The notes: a model not told the origin generated them from the sequence alone. 64,000 nt of DNA from Acidianus ambivalens (GCF_009729015.1 NZ_CP045482.1:864001-928000), one strand, 5' to 3'; shown: positions 26,547-37,039, numbered from the stretch's first letter. Translations and numbers: made by a program.

Positions 26547-28862
26547 TTATATTAACTTATTTAATTCCATAATAACATAATTTATATTAGGTCTTTTTAA
26601 GATATTTGGGGATGTCATTGTTTTTATTAATGGATTAAATTCCGCGTACTCTGCAGGTAAAGAAAACCTTTGGTGAAATGCCTCTAATTCTTTCCTGGCT
26701 TCTTCTAAATAAATAGCATAAGGTTGATTATTCACATAGGATTGAACAGCCTTGTCCATGAGTTCCGACACTTTGGGTGGATTAAATTGTGTTTGAGTAA
26801 GCATTTTATAAATTGTTGCTCCTAAAGCGTATACGTCCATTCTTACGTCAGCGCCTTTATTAGTGAACATAGCCTCTACTTGATCTATTGAACAGTATTG
26901 TGGAGTATACTCTAACACTCTCTCTCCTATCTTTCTTGCAGAACCTAAATCTCCTAATTTAACTGAAATTACTCCATTTCTTATGTTCTCGTAAATTTCC
27001 TCAGCAGTTTTCCCTGGATATTTATTAAAGAATATATTAGAAGGCTTTACATCAAGGTGAACGTATCCTTCTTGGTGAATCACTTTTAATGCATTAGCAA
27101 TACTAAGCGAAATTAAACCTACAACTTTCTTCCAGTAGCTTGAGAGTACTACTGCTTGATTTTTTAGTAAGTCTTCTACTGTACCTCCTTCCATTAGTTC
27201 CATAACTATTGCAGGAGGCATGGAATAATACACTTCCGACTTCCCTCCTACTACATCCATTATACTATTTAAATCTGCAAAAAATCCAAATATCCTAACA
27301 ATATTAGGTGACTTCTCAGAAATACTTTGTAAGTTAGATGATTCTTTTGATATATTTCCAAATACATTAAGTATATCATTAACATTTGATTTGGAAATTT
27401 TAGCTACTTTTAATGCGTATTTTTGATTATTTCTTTCTCCAACTAATACATACGAACTTCCTCCACTCCCTAAAACTTTAGTAATTTTATAACCATATAA
27501 ATTGCTGCCTATCCAAATATTAGGATCCCAAGATTCTAAGGGAGGGAGTTGTTTAGGATTCACAGTATTTGATGTAATACCTATAATTGAGGCTAGAGTT
27601 GATTTTGCTTTTTCCTTAATAGGTTGTGGCAAGTCTTTTGTGAGCAAATAACTTGCAAATTTCTCTGCAGAATCCTTATCTTTCAACACTAATACATCAA
27701 GTAAAACACTAGCATCTGATGGAATAACATTCTTGGATATTATACAATTCACTACATTTGAAAGATGATTACAGTTATTGTAGATTATTTTTCCCGCAAA
27801 TTTTGAGTAAATCCAGGATATCGAATTGCATTCAAATTTACTTGCAGCATCACAGAAGATCTTAGTATACGTATAATTTAACTTTAGTAATGCGTCCAAA
27901 TACTTTTCCGCTTTATTGTATAAATTTGAATTTATTGCGCTAAATAATTTATTCTCTATGAGCTGCGGATTAGATAAACTAATCGGAATTACTGAAGCAC
28001 CAAGAATTAAGAAAACTAACGTGTAATAAGGCGAATAAATAAAGGAGAACCAGGCTAGGCCTAATGATACCAAGGATACTACTATTGCAAGCTCCATATC
28101 TCTTTGTCCTCTGAAAATAATACTTCCAAATACAGCAAGTATTATCATTACTAGAATCAAATATGTTACAAAATGATTTATAATATAATATAATATTTCC
28201 TTCAGTATCGAAACATTATTTAATATTAAAGGTAAAAATACCAATGGTAATAACGCTGAAAGAAAATAAGGTAACGCAACATTATTTACTGCGTTAAATA
28301 CTAATCGTTCTGATTTTTTGCTAGCTGATAATACAAATCCTAGTATTCCTGTAACTGTATAGAACAGAAACATATGATTATAAAATAATACTGAGTAAGG
28401 CAAATATTTGAAAATACATGAGAAGCATCTTATATTAAGGAAAGAATATTGTAAAATAGGCAATAGTATGAATGCTGTAATAACTAAATATATTATTTGT
28501 AATTTAGTTCCTCCAAAGAATAATGCAAACAATAACAGCAAGGAAGTTAAAACTATGAAAGTTATATATAGAAGTGTAGAAATTGAAATAGTAGATAGCA
28601 TAGAACTAAATGTCTGAGGCAAAAATAACGGTATTAATAAACTCGATATAACCATTGCTATTCCTATCGACTTAAGGCAGGGTTTTATCGACATCGCTAA
28701 AGCATATGTTATTAAGCTTTCAGTAACAATAAATATAATTGAATTAGACAAAAATAGAGAAATATCATTAATCATTGAATAAAAAATTATGAAGCTCACG
28801 AGTAGTGAAGACGCTATAAATGAAAGTCTAATAGTATTGACAATTTTTTCGTTAACTCTCAT
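26547..28862 (-). CDS. membrane-bound Ser/Thr protein kinase
   Basis: A 771-residue kinase. About 10 hydrophobic segments fill residues ~10-300, a helical linker follows, and a eukaryotic-type kinase domain spans ~458-771. Visible catalytic elements are the glycine loop VLGSGGSSYVL, the lysine in YALKVAK, the catalytic loop HLDVKPSN (Leu replacing the usual Arg of HRD), the metal site as DLG instead of DFG (KLGDLGSARK), and DVYALGATIYKML. All key catalytic residues (K, D, N, D) are present, so it should be active. The missing HRD arginine suggests activity independent of activation-loop phosphorylation. The many membrane helices suggest it senses or is held at the membrane. Convergent with the TPR gene. 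Confidence 0.92.
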   Translation of the reverse strand: MRVNEKIVNTIRLSFIASSLLVSFIIFYSMINDISLFLSNSIIFIVTESLITYALAMSIKPCLKSIGIAMVISSLLIPLFLPQTFSSMLSTISISTLLYITFIVLTSLLLLFALFFGGTKLQIIYLVITAFILLPILQYSFLNIRCFSCIFKYLPYSVLFYNHMFLFYTVTGILGFVLSASKKSERLVFNAVNNVALPYFLSALLPLVFLPLILNNVSILKEILYYIINHFVTYLILVMIILAVFGSIIFRGQRDMELAIVVSLVSLGLAWFSFIYSPYYTLVFLILGASVIPISLSNPQLIENKLFSAINSNLYNKAEKYLDALLKLNYTYTKIFCDAASKFECNSISWIYSKFAGKIIYNNCNHLSNVVNCIISKNVIPSDASVLLDVLVLKDKDSAEKFASYLLTKDLPQPIKEKAKSTLASIIGITSNTVNPKQLPPLESWDPNIWIGSNLYGYKITKVLGSGGSSYVLVGERNNQKYALKVAKISKSNVNDILNVFGNISKESSNLQSISEKSPNIVRIFGFFADLNSIMDVVGGKSEVYYSMPPAIVMELMEGGTVEDLLKNQAVVLSSYWKKVVGLISLSIANALKVIHQEGYVHLDVKPSNIFFNKYPGKTAEEIYENIRNGVISVKLGDLGSARKIGERVLEYTPQYCSIDQVEAMFTNKGADVRMDVYALGATIYKMLTQTQFNPPKVSELMDKAVQSYVNNQPYAIYLEEARKELEAFHQRFSLPAEYAEFNPLIKTMTSPNILKRPNINYVIMELNKLI

Positions 28863-28888
28863 TTGGGGATAAATAGACGTAGCATAAT

Positions 28889-29848
28889 TTAAGTTTCACT
28901 ATATTTTGATCTGATATTTATAAATAAATAGTTTTTTAATTCTTCTTCTGGTAAATTATAAACCATCTGCGTAAGCTCTTTAGCTAAGATATCTCTCTCC
29001 TCAAATCTCATCTTTACTCCAGCCAATATCAGTCCCCCAATAACTGCTTGATAACTATAAAAAATACTTACGCCTAAAGAAGAAATTTTCTCTCTAATAA
29101 TTTTGGAGTTCATTACACCACCTATTACTGAAACTCTTCCGCCTTCTTTCTTTAGCCTATTAATCATCTTTGCAATATATTCGCTTGCCTCATTCATTAC
29201 TCTTAAAGCTAAAGGATCTCCTTTCTGAGCAAGTTCATCAACTATTACCGCAAAACTGGCAATAAGCCTCTTATCCTGCTCCTTTGAAAGTTTTATTACT
29301 GCCTCTCTAAAGGGTAATTTAAAATACTCTTCCACGGCCTTAGGAAGTTCACTCTTTTCCTCAATTCCGTCAACTACCCTTGTTGCATATGTTATAGCAG
29401 TCTTAGCTATCCAAGAGGCAGAACCTTCATCACCAAAAATCCAACTCCAACCTCCTACTCTGTGAAGCTCACCGTTCTTTTGATAGAAGGCTACACTCCC
29501 TGTACCTGGAGCAAAAACTCCTCCATCCTCGAACAAGTTAGTAGCCCTATAAGCTCCTACGCCATCATTATAAACCTGAGCATTAGGGAAGATCCTTCTT
29601 ACCATTTCTTCTCCTCTTTTAGTATCTTCTGCAGAATCTCCTATTCCTGCTAAACAAAAAACCGCTTTATCCGCCTTATCTCCTTCTGCTTCGTTTATTG
29701 CTCTCCTTAAATTTTCCTCTGCTTTATTCACTCCTATTATTGCAAAATTTGAAGATCCTGCTAATCCTATTCCTTTAATTTTAAAGTTTTTCTTATCAAA
29801 AAGTAAAGCTACTGTCTTAGTTGCACCACCATCTACTGCCAATATCAC
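28889..29848 (-). CDS. BadF/BadG/BcrA-type ATPase, N-acetylglucosamine kinase-like
   Basis: A 319-residue member of the ASKHA sugar-kinase/BadF family. The phosphate-1 loop is VDGGATKTVALLFD at the N-terminus. The adenosine-side motif GGVFAPGTGSVAFY (about residue 110) is followed by GGWSWIFGDEGSASWIA, which is typical of N-acetylglucosamine kinases and the related archaeal hexokinases. It would phosphorylate a sugar, probably N-acetylglucosamine or glucose, in the cytosol. It lacks the cysteine cluster of true BcrA/BadF activases, which favours the kinase reading. Transcribed in the same direction as the membrane kinase, 26 bases upstream of it. Confidence 0.87.
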   Translation of the reverse strand: MILAVDGGATKTVALLFDKKNFKIKGIGLAGSSNFAIIGVNKAEENLRRAINEAEGDKADKAVFCLAGIGDSAEDTKRGEEMVRRIFPNAQVYNDGVGAYRATNLFEDGGVFAPGTGSVAFYQKNGELHRVGGWSWIFGDEGSASWIAKTAITYATRVVDGIEEKSELPKAVEEYFKLPFREAVIKLSKEQDKRLIASFAVIVDELAQKGDPLALRVMNEASEYIAKMINRLKKEGGRVSVIGGVMNSKIIREKISSLGVSIFYSYQAVIGGLILAGVKMRFEERDILAKELTQMVYNLPEEELKNYLFINIRSKYSET

Positions 29849-29897
29849 ATTCTTTGTTTTGATACTAAGTTATTAATGAGTTTCCACAATTTATCAT

Positions 29898-30773
29898 GTG
29901 AATAACCTTTCTGAGATAGGGAAAATTCTGGTGGATAACCTAAATAGATATTACATGCCTTTCCCAGTGGACAAAAAAGTTTGCAGTGGGTGGGCTAAAG
30001 ATTTACCTAGAGGAGGAGATACAATTATTTACACCTCATGCATGTACCAAATAGAACCTGCAGTAGGAATGTTCCTTAAACTTCTTCCCTCAATTTCCTC
30101 ATTTAAAGGACTAATGCCACTAGCAAGGTTAGTTAAGCCTTCAAAGTCTCAGCTGGATAGGGCTTATAAAATACTAAATAATATCGTGAAAGCTTTGGAA
30201 AAATCGGGAATAAAACCGGGATACCTTTATGAGGAAGAACCTTACAGCGGGGCAATCTTACTTGAAATGGGCTTTCTAGAGGAGTTTAGAGAATACGCAA
30301 AGAAGGTTGTTTCTCTCTTTAAAGAGAAAGGAGCCAAAAAGATAATAACCGTTGACCCTCACACTCACAACGCTCTAACTAGGTATCAAGAATTCGTTAA
30401 ACACGACTTAGAAATCGTAAATTATCTAGAGCTAGTAAATTATACTAAAAAAGTTGAGGGAGAATTCACAATTCACGATTCCTGTCTTTATTCTAGGTTC
30501 CTAGGCTTAAGGGAAAAATACAGAGGGTTAATAGAAAAATCTGGGATTAAACTAGTGGAAGACGAAATGATAACAGGTAAGGATACTTCCTCCTGTTGCG
30601 GGGGTCCTTTAGGACCCGTTGATCTGAAAGTCAGTGAGAAAATAGCTGAAAATAGGGCTAAGGATTTGGAGAAACTAAGTAAAAGACTTCTAGTAGTCTG
30701 CCCAATATGTTACGTTACTTTATTGCCTCATTTTAAGGGAGAAATAATGGACATTGCTGAGGTGATATTTTGA
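29898..30773 (+). CDS. CCG-domain iron-sulfur oxidoreductase subunit (LutA/HdrB-like)
   Basis: A 291-residue protein with two cysteine-rich CCG-type regions. The second is complete: HDSCLYSRF, then SSCCGGPLG and VCPICY (residues ~195-280). The first is partial (YTSCMYQ, about residue 52, with an earlier Cys near residue 24). Such subunits carry a non-cubane or [4Fe-4S] cluster in heterodisulfide reductases and in lactate or glycolate oxidation complexes. The next gene encodes a LutB-type LUD protein, so a LutA role in L-lactate oxidation is the best guess. The GTG at 29898 is used because the ATG two bases earlier is followed directly by a stop. Confidence 0.85.
   Translation: MNNLSEIGKILVDNLNRYYMPFPVDKKVCSGWAKDLPRGGDTIIYTSCMYQIEPAVGMFLKLLPSISSFKGLMPLARLVKPSKSQLDRAYKILNNIVKALEKSGIKPGYLYEEEPYSGAILLEMGFLEEFREYAKKVVSLFKEKGAKKIITVDPHTHNALTRYQEFVKHDLEIVNYLELVNYTKKVEGEFTIHDSCLYSRFLGLREKYRGLIEKSGIKLVEDEMITGKDTSSCCGGPLGPVDLKVSEKIAENRAKDLEKLSKRLLVVCPICYVTLLPHFKGEIMDIAEVIF
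30759..30766 (+). promoter_or_regulatory. ribosome-binding site deciding the LutB TTG start
   Basis: GAGGTGAT lies three bases before the TTG at 30770, which overlaps the upstream stop (TTGA). It supports a coupled TTG start. Confidence 0.5.
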
Positions 30774-31912
30774 GCTGGGATATTGCAGTAAATAGGGCTA
30801 TAAATAACGCTGTCCCCAAGGTGTACAAGGTTTTAAGCGAGCATCCTTACGTTGAGGAATTGGCTAAGAGACTTAGAGAAGCTAAGCTTGAGGTTTTAAA
30901 TAATCTGGAGAAATACGTGGAAGAGACTTTACAGTCAGTTAAGAATAATGGCGGAAATGCCTATTACGTTCACGATGAGAAAGAGGCTCAAGAAATTGTC
31001 GGGAAAATTGTAGGAAAAGGTAAGATTGTTGTAATGGGCAAATCAATGGTTGCTTATGAATTAGGAATAAGGAAATACCTGGAAAGTTTAGGAAACGAGG
31101 TTTGGGAAACTGACTTAGGAGAATTCTTAATACAACAAGCTAATGAACCGCCTTCCCATATAATAGCCCCGGCAATTCACATGACCAAGGAAAGTGTAGG
31201 TAAGCTCTTAAAGGAGAAACTTGGAGGAGTTGATGAAAATTCTAAAGTTGAGGACATGGTTGCAGTAGTGAGGAAATTCTTGAGAGACAAATTTGTTAAG
31301 GCAGACGTAGGAATAACTGGAGCTAATGCAATAGCTGCAGATACTGGGTCAGTGCTGTTAGTTGAAAATGAGGGGAACATAAGGTTCACAACTGTTGCTC
31401 CTCAGATTCATATAGCTATAGCAGGAGTCGAGAAAATTCTACCAACTTTGGCTGATGCAATGATAGAACCTTTAGTTCAGTCAGCTTATGCCGGACTTTA
31501 TCCGCCAACATACGTTAATTTAACTTCTGGGCCCAGTTCTACAGCAGATATAGAACATAATAGAGTAAGACCGGCTCACGGTCCTAAAGAATTTCACCTA
31601 ATATTGGTAGATAACGGGAGAGTGAAAGCCAATAAAGATAGTGTGTTGAGAGAAGCTTTACTTTGCATTAGATGTGGAAGATGTCATTTTCACTGTCCAA
31701 TATATAGAGCAATTGGAAATATTTGGGGAGATCCGCCTTATAGTGGACCAATGGGTGCAATGTGGTCTTATATAGTCAAGGGCGATGCAAAGCCTGCAAT
31801 GTATTGTGTTCATTCAGGCAACTGTAAGGAAGTTTGTCCTATGCGGATAAACATTCCAAGAGTATTAGAACATATTAAGAATTTAGGCCTACACTCACAG
31901 ACTAAAATGTAA
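30770..31912 (+). CDS. lutB: LutB-like LUD-domain iron-sulfur protein
   Basis: A 380-residue protein with an N-terminal LUD domain (residues ~40-260; [13 protein letters not shown], then [19 protein letters not shown]) and a C-terminal di-cluster ferredoxin-type region ([14 protein letters not shown], then [16 protein letters not shown]). This is the LutB/YkgF layout, although shorter than bacterial LutB because the C-terminal extension is missing. In bacteria LutABC oxidises L-lactate to pyruvate; no LutC gene is adjacent here. The TTG start overlaps the upstream stop, so the pair is translationally coupled. Confidence 0.9.
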   Translation: MSWDIAVNRAINNAVPKVYKVLSEHPYVEELAKRLREAKLEVLNNLEKYVEETLQSVKNNGGNAYYVHDEKEAQEIVGKIVGKGKIVVMGKSMVAYELGIRKYLESLGNEVWETDLGEFLIQQANEPPSHIIAPAIHMTKESVGKLLKEKLGGVDENSKVEDMVAVVRKFLRDKFVKADVGITGANAIAADTGSVLLVENEGNIRFTTVAPQIHIAIAGVEKILPTLADAMIEPLVQSAYAGLYPPTYVNLTSGPSSTADIEHNRVRPAHGPKEFHLILVDNGRVKANKDSVLREALLCIRCGRCHFHCPIYRAIGNIWGDPPYSGPMGAMWSYIVKGDAKPAMYCVHSGNCKEVCPMRINIPRVLEHIKNLGLHSQTKM

Positions 31913-31983
31913 GAGAACGTTTTATACTATAAATTTTTGATATTTATAATAGGATAATAATGTTAATATCTACATAAAATAAA

Positions 31984-32232
31984 TTATCCATATCTTTCTT
32001 CCCTTAGATCTGAGGTGTCTAAGTGCTTATACGGAAAACCTTCTTTAAGCCATTTGTTAACTAGTTCCTCTATCTTTTCCTCTTCTCTAATCTTTTTTCC
32101 TATCTCAGCTTTTCCATATTCAATAAGTAAATTCACCGCCTCATTTTTGGACTTTGCTATGCCTAGTTTGATCATTTTTTCTATGAGTTCTGCAATGCTT
32201 CTATCAACTTTAATAGTTATTGTAATCGACAT
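31984..32232 (-). CDS. ribbon-helix-helix antitoxin-like protein (orphan VapB type)
   Basis: An 82-residue protein with a short N-terminal strand (SITITIKVDRSIAELIEKMI) followed by two helices (GIAKSKNEAVNLLIEYG), the ribbon-helix-helix fold of DNA-binding antitoxins. Its charged C-terminal tail would bind a toxin. No PIN-domain (VapC) or other toxin gene flanks it within 150 bases on either side, so it is either an orphan antitoxin or a free regulator. Confidence 0.7.
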   Translation of the reverse strand: MSITITIKVDRSIAELIEKMIKLGIAKSKNEAVNLLIEYGKAEIGKKIREEEKIEELVNKWLKEGFPYKHLDTSDLREERYG

Positions 32233-32431
32233 ATTCCTAATAATAATAGATAGGCATACCGAATATAAAAATTAGAAGTCATTCTAGTACACTAAGATGT
32301 TTCGATTTTAAGATGTATTAGGATTATATGTTAAATATATGATTAATAGCAATAGTACTACAATTACATGAATGAGGGAATTAAAACATACCTTGCGCGA
32401 ACTTTTTAGACTTAAATTAATGATTTAACGT

Positions 32432-34168
32432 ATGGTTAAATTTAGCGTCGGCAAATTACCTTATTTTGAGAAATGGATAATCTTAGGAACTTTAATAGGT
32501 ATTGTCGTAGGGTTATTCTCTATAGCCTTTACAATTCTCCTAGATTTTTTTCAATTACTCTTTATTCACATTATTTTACACATAAGTTACCCTAAGCCTC
32601 TAGGAGAAGGGGGAAATTTAAGAATACCTCCTTTTCATCCTAACTTTCTAATTCCCGCAATAGTTGGACTCGGAGGCCTGATAGCTGGCATTATCATATA
32701 CAGAATCTCTCCAGAGACTGCAGGTGGCGGAGTTGATTTCGCAATAACTGTTTATCATGAATTACAAGGTAAAATGAGAAAAAGAGTGGCCTTTGTAGAG
32801 CTTTTTACGTCCACAATTATTTTAGGCTCTGGAGGTAGCGCAGGAGATTTAGGCCCCATGGGACTAATAGGTGGATCTTTGGCCTCAACTATTGCCCAAC
32901 TTTTTGACTTAACTCCCGAGGATATGAGAAGAGCAGTAGCTGTAGGGATAGGCTCTGGAGTTGGAGCAATATTCAAAGCGCCTATAGGAGGAGCATTATT
33001 ATCTGCTGAGATACTCTACAGACGAGATTTAGAGCCGGACGTTATCTTGCCTTCAATGATTTCCTCAGCAATTGCTTATTCAATTTACGGTTCATATGTG
33101 GGCTTTCAACCTATATTTGGACTTTATCCTTTCCAATTTTCACCCCTTCGTTTGCCATTTTACGCTTTATTAGGAGTCATAATAGGGTTATTTTCAATAT
33201 TATTTGTAAAAATTTATTCTACGATTACGTTGGTATTTAAGAAAATGAAAATAAGGAATGAAATAAAGCCCGCAATAGGTGGAGTTCTAGTAGGCTTACT
33301 AATCTTGATCTTCCCAGAAGTAATGGGTACGGGATATGGATGGGATAACTTGCTTGAATTTGGAGTTATACCCTTCTCTTCTTTACCTTGTATTTTCCTC
33401 CTTTTGGTAGGTTTAGTTAAAATGCTTGCCTCATCACTTACTATTGGTAGCGGCGGTTCAGGAGGAATAGAAGCTCCAGCTTTTGAAATAGGTGCATTCA
33501 TAGGTGCATCTTACGGTTTAATAGTACACGATCTGTTTCCCAACGTTGTCCCAGTAATAGCTCCATTTGTAGTAATAGGAATGCTTACAATGTTCGGCGC
33601 TCCCGCAAAGGCTCCACTGTCTGTAATGGTAATAATAACTGAAATGACTTCATCTCTCCAATTATTGCCCGGAGAAATGATAGCTGTTGCGTTAGCTTAC
33701 GTAATTTCCGGGAAGTATACTTTATATCCTGCCCAATACCCTACCAGGAGAGATTCTCCAGCTCATAGGAGCGAGTACGAGGTTCCAATAATGGAGAACA
33801 TAAAAGTTAGTGAAGTGCCATTTACTGAGCTAAGGATAAATGAGAACGAAAACGTAACTAATGCGAAAAAGTTAATGGAAGAAGAAGGCTATTTATCCCT
33901 CCCAGTTGTAGATAATGAAGGAAATTTTGTAGGAGCAGTGTTTTATAGGGACATAGTTAATAAACAAGGGAAAGTCATTGAATATACAGTGAGAGGAATT
34001 CCTTATGTTACTCCTAATTCCAATATTGAAAATGCGTGGGAAATAATAACAAGAACGAAATCCAGATGGGTTGCAGTTGTAGAAAAAGGTAAACTAATAG
34101 GAGTAGTAACTTTGGACGATCTGTTTAATGTGTATGAAAGAGAGCTTAAGAAAGTTCATAAAGATTGA
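32432..34168 (+). CDS. ClC-family chloride channel/antiporter with CBS domains
   Basis: A 578-residue protein. Its first ~430 residues are a ClC membrane core with the anion-selectivity segments GSGGSAGDLGPMGLIGG, GVGAIFKAPIGGALLSAE and GSGGSGGIEAPAFEIGAFIGA. The canonical gating glutamate (GREGP in most ClC proteins) appears as AGDLGP, so Asp/Leu replace it, which suggests channel-like or altered coupling. The last ~130 residues form two CBS domains (EEGYLSLPVVDNEGNFVGAV; RWVAVVEKGKLIGVVTLDDL) that may sense nucleotides. It is monocistronic. Its 3' end overlaps the convergent HEPN gene by 13 bases. Confidence 0.92.
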   Translation: MVKFSVGKLPYFEKWIILGTLIGIVVGLFSIAFTILLDFFQLLFIHIILHISYPKPLGEGGNLRIPPFHPNFLIPAIVGLGGLIAGIIIYRISPETAGGGVDFAITVYHELQGKMRKRVAFVELFTSTIILGSGGSAGDLGPMGLIGGSLASTIAQLFDLTPEDMRRAVAVGIGSGVGAIFKAPIGGALLSAEILYRRDLEPDVILPSMISSAIAYSIYGSYVGFQPIFGLYPFQFSPLRLPFYALLGVIIGLFSILFVKIYSTITLVFKKMKIRNEIKPAIGGVLVGLLILIFPEVMGTGYGWDNLLEFGVIPFSSLPCIFLLLVGLVKMLASSLTIGSGGSGGIEAPAFEIGAFIGASYGLIVHDLFPNVVPVIAPFVVIGMLTMFGAPAKAPLSVMVIITEMTSSLQLLPGEMIAVALAYVISGKYTLYPAQYPTRRDSPAHRSEYEVPIMENIKVSEVPFTELRINENENVTNAKKLMEEEGYLSLPVVDNEGNFVGAVFYRDIVNKQGKVIEYTVRGIPYVTPNSNIENAWEIITRTKSRWVAVVEKGKLIGVVTLDDLFNVYERELKKVHKD

Positions 34169-34494
34169 GTTAATTTCCTAATTTCTTGAACTAAATATTT
34201 CGAAAGTTCTAAGCATTTTATTGCGAGATCTTCTTTTAAGCTTTCATAACCATAATCTGCGTCCTTTCTTCTCTCATATAAATATAAGGATTCCTTTGCT
34301 AATTCGTCCTTGCCTAAATGCTTTAGAATGTTGATTAATTTATCATCTCTCTTAGGAATAGTTGTTCTAAGCTTTTTAGCTAATTTCTCAATTTCCATCC
34401 TCACTGCAAAATATGAAGCTGAAACTGCTTTATTATAACAACCGTTTTTTACATCTATTTCTGCTTCCTTTAATAGTATGTCAACTTTATCCAT
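34156..34494 (-). CDS. HEPN-domain protein of a HEPN/MNT-type pair
   Basis: A 112-residue four-helix HEPN protein. The pattern AEIDVKNGCYNKAVSASYFAVRMEIEKLAKKL is the usual start. RRKDADYGYE keeps the R-x4-D-Y variant found in HEPN proteins that pair with MNT nucleotidyltransferases. It overlaps the upstream 85-residue gene by eight bases. HEPN/MNT pairs behave as toxin-antitoxin systems in several prokaryotes. Here the partner's catalytic motif is lost, so function is uncertain. Confidence 0.8.
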   Translation of the reverse strand: MDKVDILLKEAEIDVKNGCYNKAVSASYFAVRMEIEKLAKKLRTTIPKRDDKLINILKHLGKDELAKESLYLYERRKDADYGYESLKEDLAIKCLELSKYLVQEIRKLTQSL

Positions 34495-34744
34495 TCTGGA
34501 TTACGTGGAAGTTTATTGAACAGTTATACTTAGAATTAACATCTAAAGCCACGTCAGCAATGCTCATAATAACGTCATCAGTCTTACTCCTAACAACAAC
34601 AAGAACATTACTATCGTAAACTTTCTCGTTCTCATCTAAACCAATGATCATAACAAGGTTATTCCCTAACCTTTCCCTCAAGAGCTTCGTAAACTCGAAA
34701 AGGGCAGAATCCCACTCTCTCGTAAAATTTAATGAGTACATCAA
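34487..34744 (-). CDS. degenerate MNT-type nucleotidyltransferase-like antitoxin
   Basis: An 85-residue protein at the position where an MNT (minimal nucleotidyltransferase) antitoxin is expected, upstream of and overlapping a HEPN gene. Its layout fits MNT: a helix (ALFEFTKLLRERLG), a strand, then a segment where active enzymes have GSxARG-xxxSDID. Here that segment reads IGLDENEKVYDSNVLVVV, so the glycine-serine pair and the metal-binding aspartates are largely gone. It therefore probably cannot add nucleotides. A binding-only antitoxin or a decaying pair are both possible. Confidence 0.6.
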   Translation of the reverse strand: MMYSLNFTREWDSALFEFTKLLRERLGNNLVMIIGLDENEKVYDSNVLVVVRSKTDDVIMSIADVALDVNSKYNCSINFHVIQNG

Positions 34745-34759
34745 TATAAAAAGAGACTA

Positions 34760-36742
34760 TTAAAATAAAATTCTTACATCAACTGCGAACGCTCCATTCT
34801 CGTTAACAATTAACGGATTAATATCCATTTCCTTGATATTGAGGTCTACTATCATTCTAGATACAGTAACTATTGTCCTTATTAACGAACCTTCATCATA
34901 TCCTCTTTTCCTTGCAGTTAACATATCATGAACCTTACTTTCTTTAAGCATTTCTAAAGCCTCGTCCTCATAGACCGGAGAAATTCCGTAACTAACGTTC
35001 TTTAAAACTTCGACGTAGATTCCTCCACTGCCTACGAGAACCGTGTGGCCAAACACTGGATCCTTTAAACCTCCTACAAACACCTCTAGTCCGGTTAATT
35101 GCTCTTGAATCATTACTCTCTTAGTTATTTGTGAAAGTTGTTTATATACGCTCTTTACCATGTCCTTCTCAACGTTCATTGCAACGCCTTTCATTTCAGT
35201 CTTATGCAAGGGCTTATCTGCGGAAATCTTCATTACAACAGGATAACCAATACTGTCGGCAACTCTTTGCGCCTCTTCTTCCGACTGTGCAATACCCCAT
35301 TTAGGAGTTTTTATTCCATATATTTCCATTAACTTCAGTGCCTCATAGTCCGCTAGATACTCTTTGCCTTTAGTAAGTTCTACTGCAGAGGAAATTGGCT
35401 GTGCAACCCTTATTTTCTTTCTAGGATTCGGCTTTGACGTTAAGTACCTTATTGCCCTAACTGCTGCCTCTGGGAAATTAAAAGCCGGAATTGATGCAGA
35501 CTCTAGTATTCTTAATGCAGAATCCTCATCAACACCCATCATTACTCCGACTACCCCTTTACCCTTATAATTCAACAAAACCTTAGCAACTTCACTACAG
35601 CTCACTACCGGTAAAGATTGAACAATTACAAGCTTTGTACAATCGAGGTCTTGCACAATTTTCATTGCCTCTGCATATCTATCTCTTCCTGCATCACCAG
35701 ATAAATCCAAAGGATTCTTCGGCAAACTGGTTACAGGTAGTATTTTCCTAAGTTCGTCCTTTATTCTATCCGGTATATCAACCATATTTAACCCGTTCCT
35801 TGAAATCGCATCAGAAGTCAATACTCCGTGACCTCCACTGTTCGTCACTACTAGAATATCTCCTTTTATTGGTTCAGAAGAAGTTACAAACCTTGTTAGA
35901 TTAAGGAAGTCGCTTAAGTCCTCTACAAATATTCCTCCGACAGTCCTTATTGCAGCCTTAAAGACTTCATATGAGCCCGCTAAACTACCAGTGTGAGTCT
36001 TAACTGCCTCAGCACCTTTTGCTGTAGCCCCTCCTTTTATAAAAACTACAGGCTTTCTTGAGGCCGCGTCAGGAATAACGTCGAGAAATTTCTCACCGTC
36101 TGCAACGCCCTCAAGGTAAACAAATATCGCTCTAGTTTCTGGATCTCTGGATAAGTAGTCAATTACTTCGTATTCTTTTACGTCTGCCTGATTGCCCATG
36201 CTAACTAAAAAGCTTATCCCGGTTCTTGTTCTTTGAGCCCAATCTAACATGTAAGCTCCTATTCCACCGCTTTGAACTACTAAAGCTATTTCTCCCCTTG
36301 GAACATTGGCATAAGCAAAGGTACCATTAAAGTCCGGAGAAATTAGACCCATTGTATTTGGTCCTAAAACTCTTATTCCTCCCTTTTTGGCTGTAGATAT
36401 TAATTCCTCCTCAAGCTTAGCTCCTTCATCTCCTACTTCCCTGAAGCCAGAAGTTATAACAATTGAAGCTTTTACTCCTTTCTCAACGGCGTCCTCCATT
36501 ACCTCTACAGCAAACTGCCTTGGTACTGAAATAATAGCTAAATCTACGTCTCCAGGAATTTCCTTCAATGTTTTATAAGATTTCATTCCCTCTATTTCTT
36601 CTGCCTTATTATTTACGGGATAAATTTTCCCTCTGTAGGTAGCGATTAGGTTTCTCAAAATTATATTGCCTATCTTTTCTCTATTCCTTGAAGCTCCTAC
36701 TACCGCTATTGATTTTGGTCTAAATAGAGGATCTAATGACAT
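34760..36742 (-). CDS. acyl-CoA synthetase (ADP-forming), fused alpha-beta type
   Basis: A 660-residue enzyme that makes or uses acyl-CoA with ADP/ATP interconversion, coupling thioester cleavage to ATP synthesis or the reverse. Order of domains: CoA-binding (SIAVVGASRNREKIGNIIL, residues ~12-130), succinyl-CoA-ligase-like with the phospho-histidine segment VKTHTGSLAGSYE (~250), and an ATP-grasp half (~440-660) with PVVMKISADKPLHKTEMKGV. The fused arrangement is that of acetyl-CoA synthetase (ADP-forming) and of thaumarchaeal 3-hydroxypropionate/4-hydroxybutyrate ligases. The substrate is not decidable from sequence. Confidence 0.92.
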   Translation of the reverse strand: MSLDPLFRPKSIAVVGASRNREKIGNIILRNLIATYRGKIYPVNNKAEEIEGMKSYKTLKEIPGDVDLAIISVPRQFAVEVMEDAVEKGVKASIVITSGFREVGDEGAKLEEELISTAKKGGIRVLGPNTMGLISPDFNGTFAYANVPRGEIALVVQSGGIGAYMLDWAQRTRTGISFLVSMGNQADVKEYEVIDYLSRDPETRAIFVYLEGVADGEKFLDVIPDAASRKPVVFIKGGATAKGAEAVKTHTGSLAGSYEVFKAAIRTVGGIFVEDLSDFLNLTRFVTSSEPIKGDILVVTNSGGHGVLTSDAISRNGLNMVDIPDRIKDELRKILPVTSLPKNPLDLSGDAGRDRYAEAMKIVQDLDCTKLVIVQSLPVVSCSEVAKVLLNYKGKGVVGVMMGVDEDSALRILESASIPAFNFPEAAVRAIRYLTSKPNPRKKIRVAQPISSAVELTKGKEYLADYEALKLMEIYGIKTPKWGIAQSEEEAQRVADSIGYPVVMKISADKPLHKTEMKGVAMNVEKDMVKSVYKQLSQITKRVMIQEQLTGLEVFVGGLKDPVFGHTVLVGSGGIYVEVLKNVSYGISPVYEDEALEMLKESKVHDMLTARKRGYDEGSLIRTIVTVSRMIVDLNIKEMDINPLIVNENGAFAVDVRILF

Positions 36743-36834
36743 ACATTACTTTTGAAATCGAGATTAAAATTTCCTACGTATATTCATTTATAGATTTCTA
36801 ATTAACCTTGTTAAAAGCTAATAATACTTAACCA

Positions 36835-37039
<205 letters not shown>

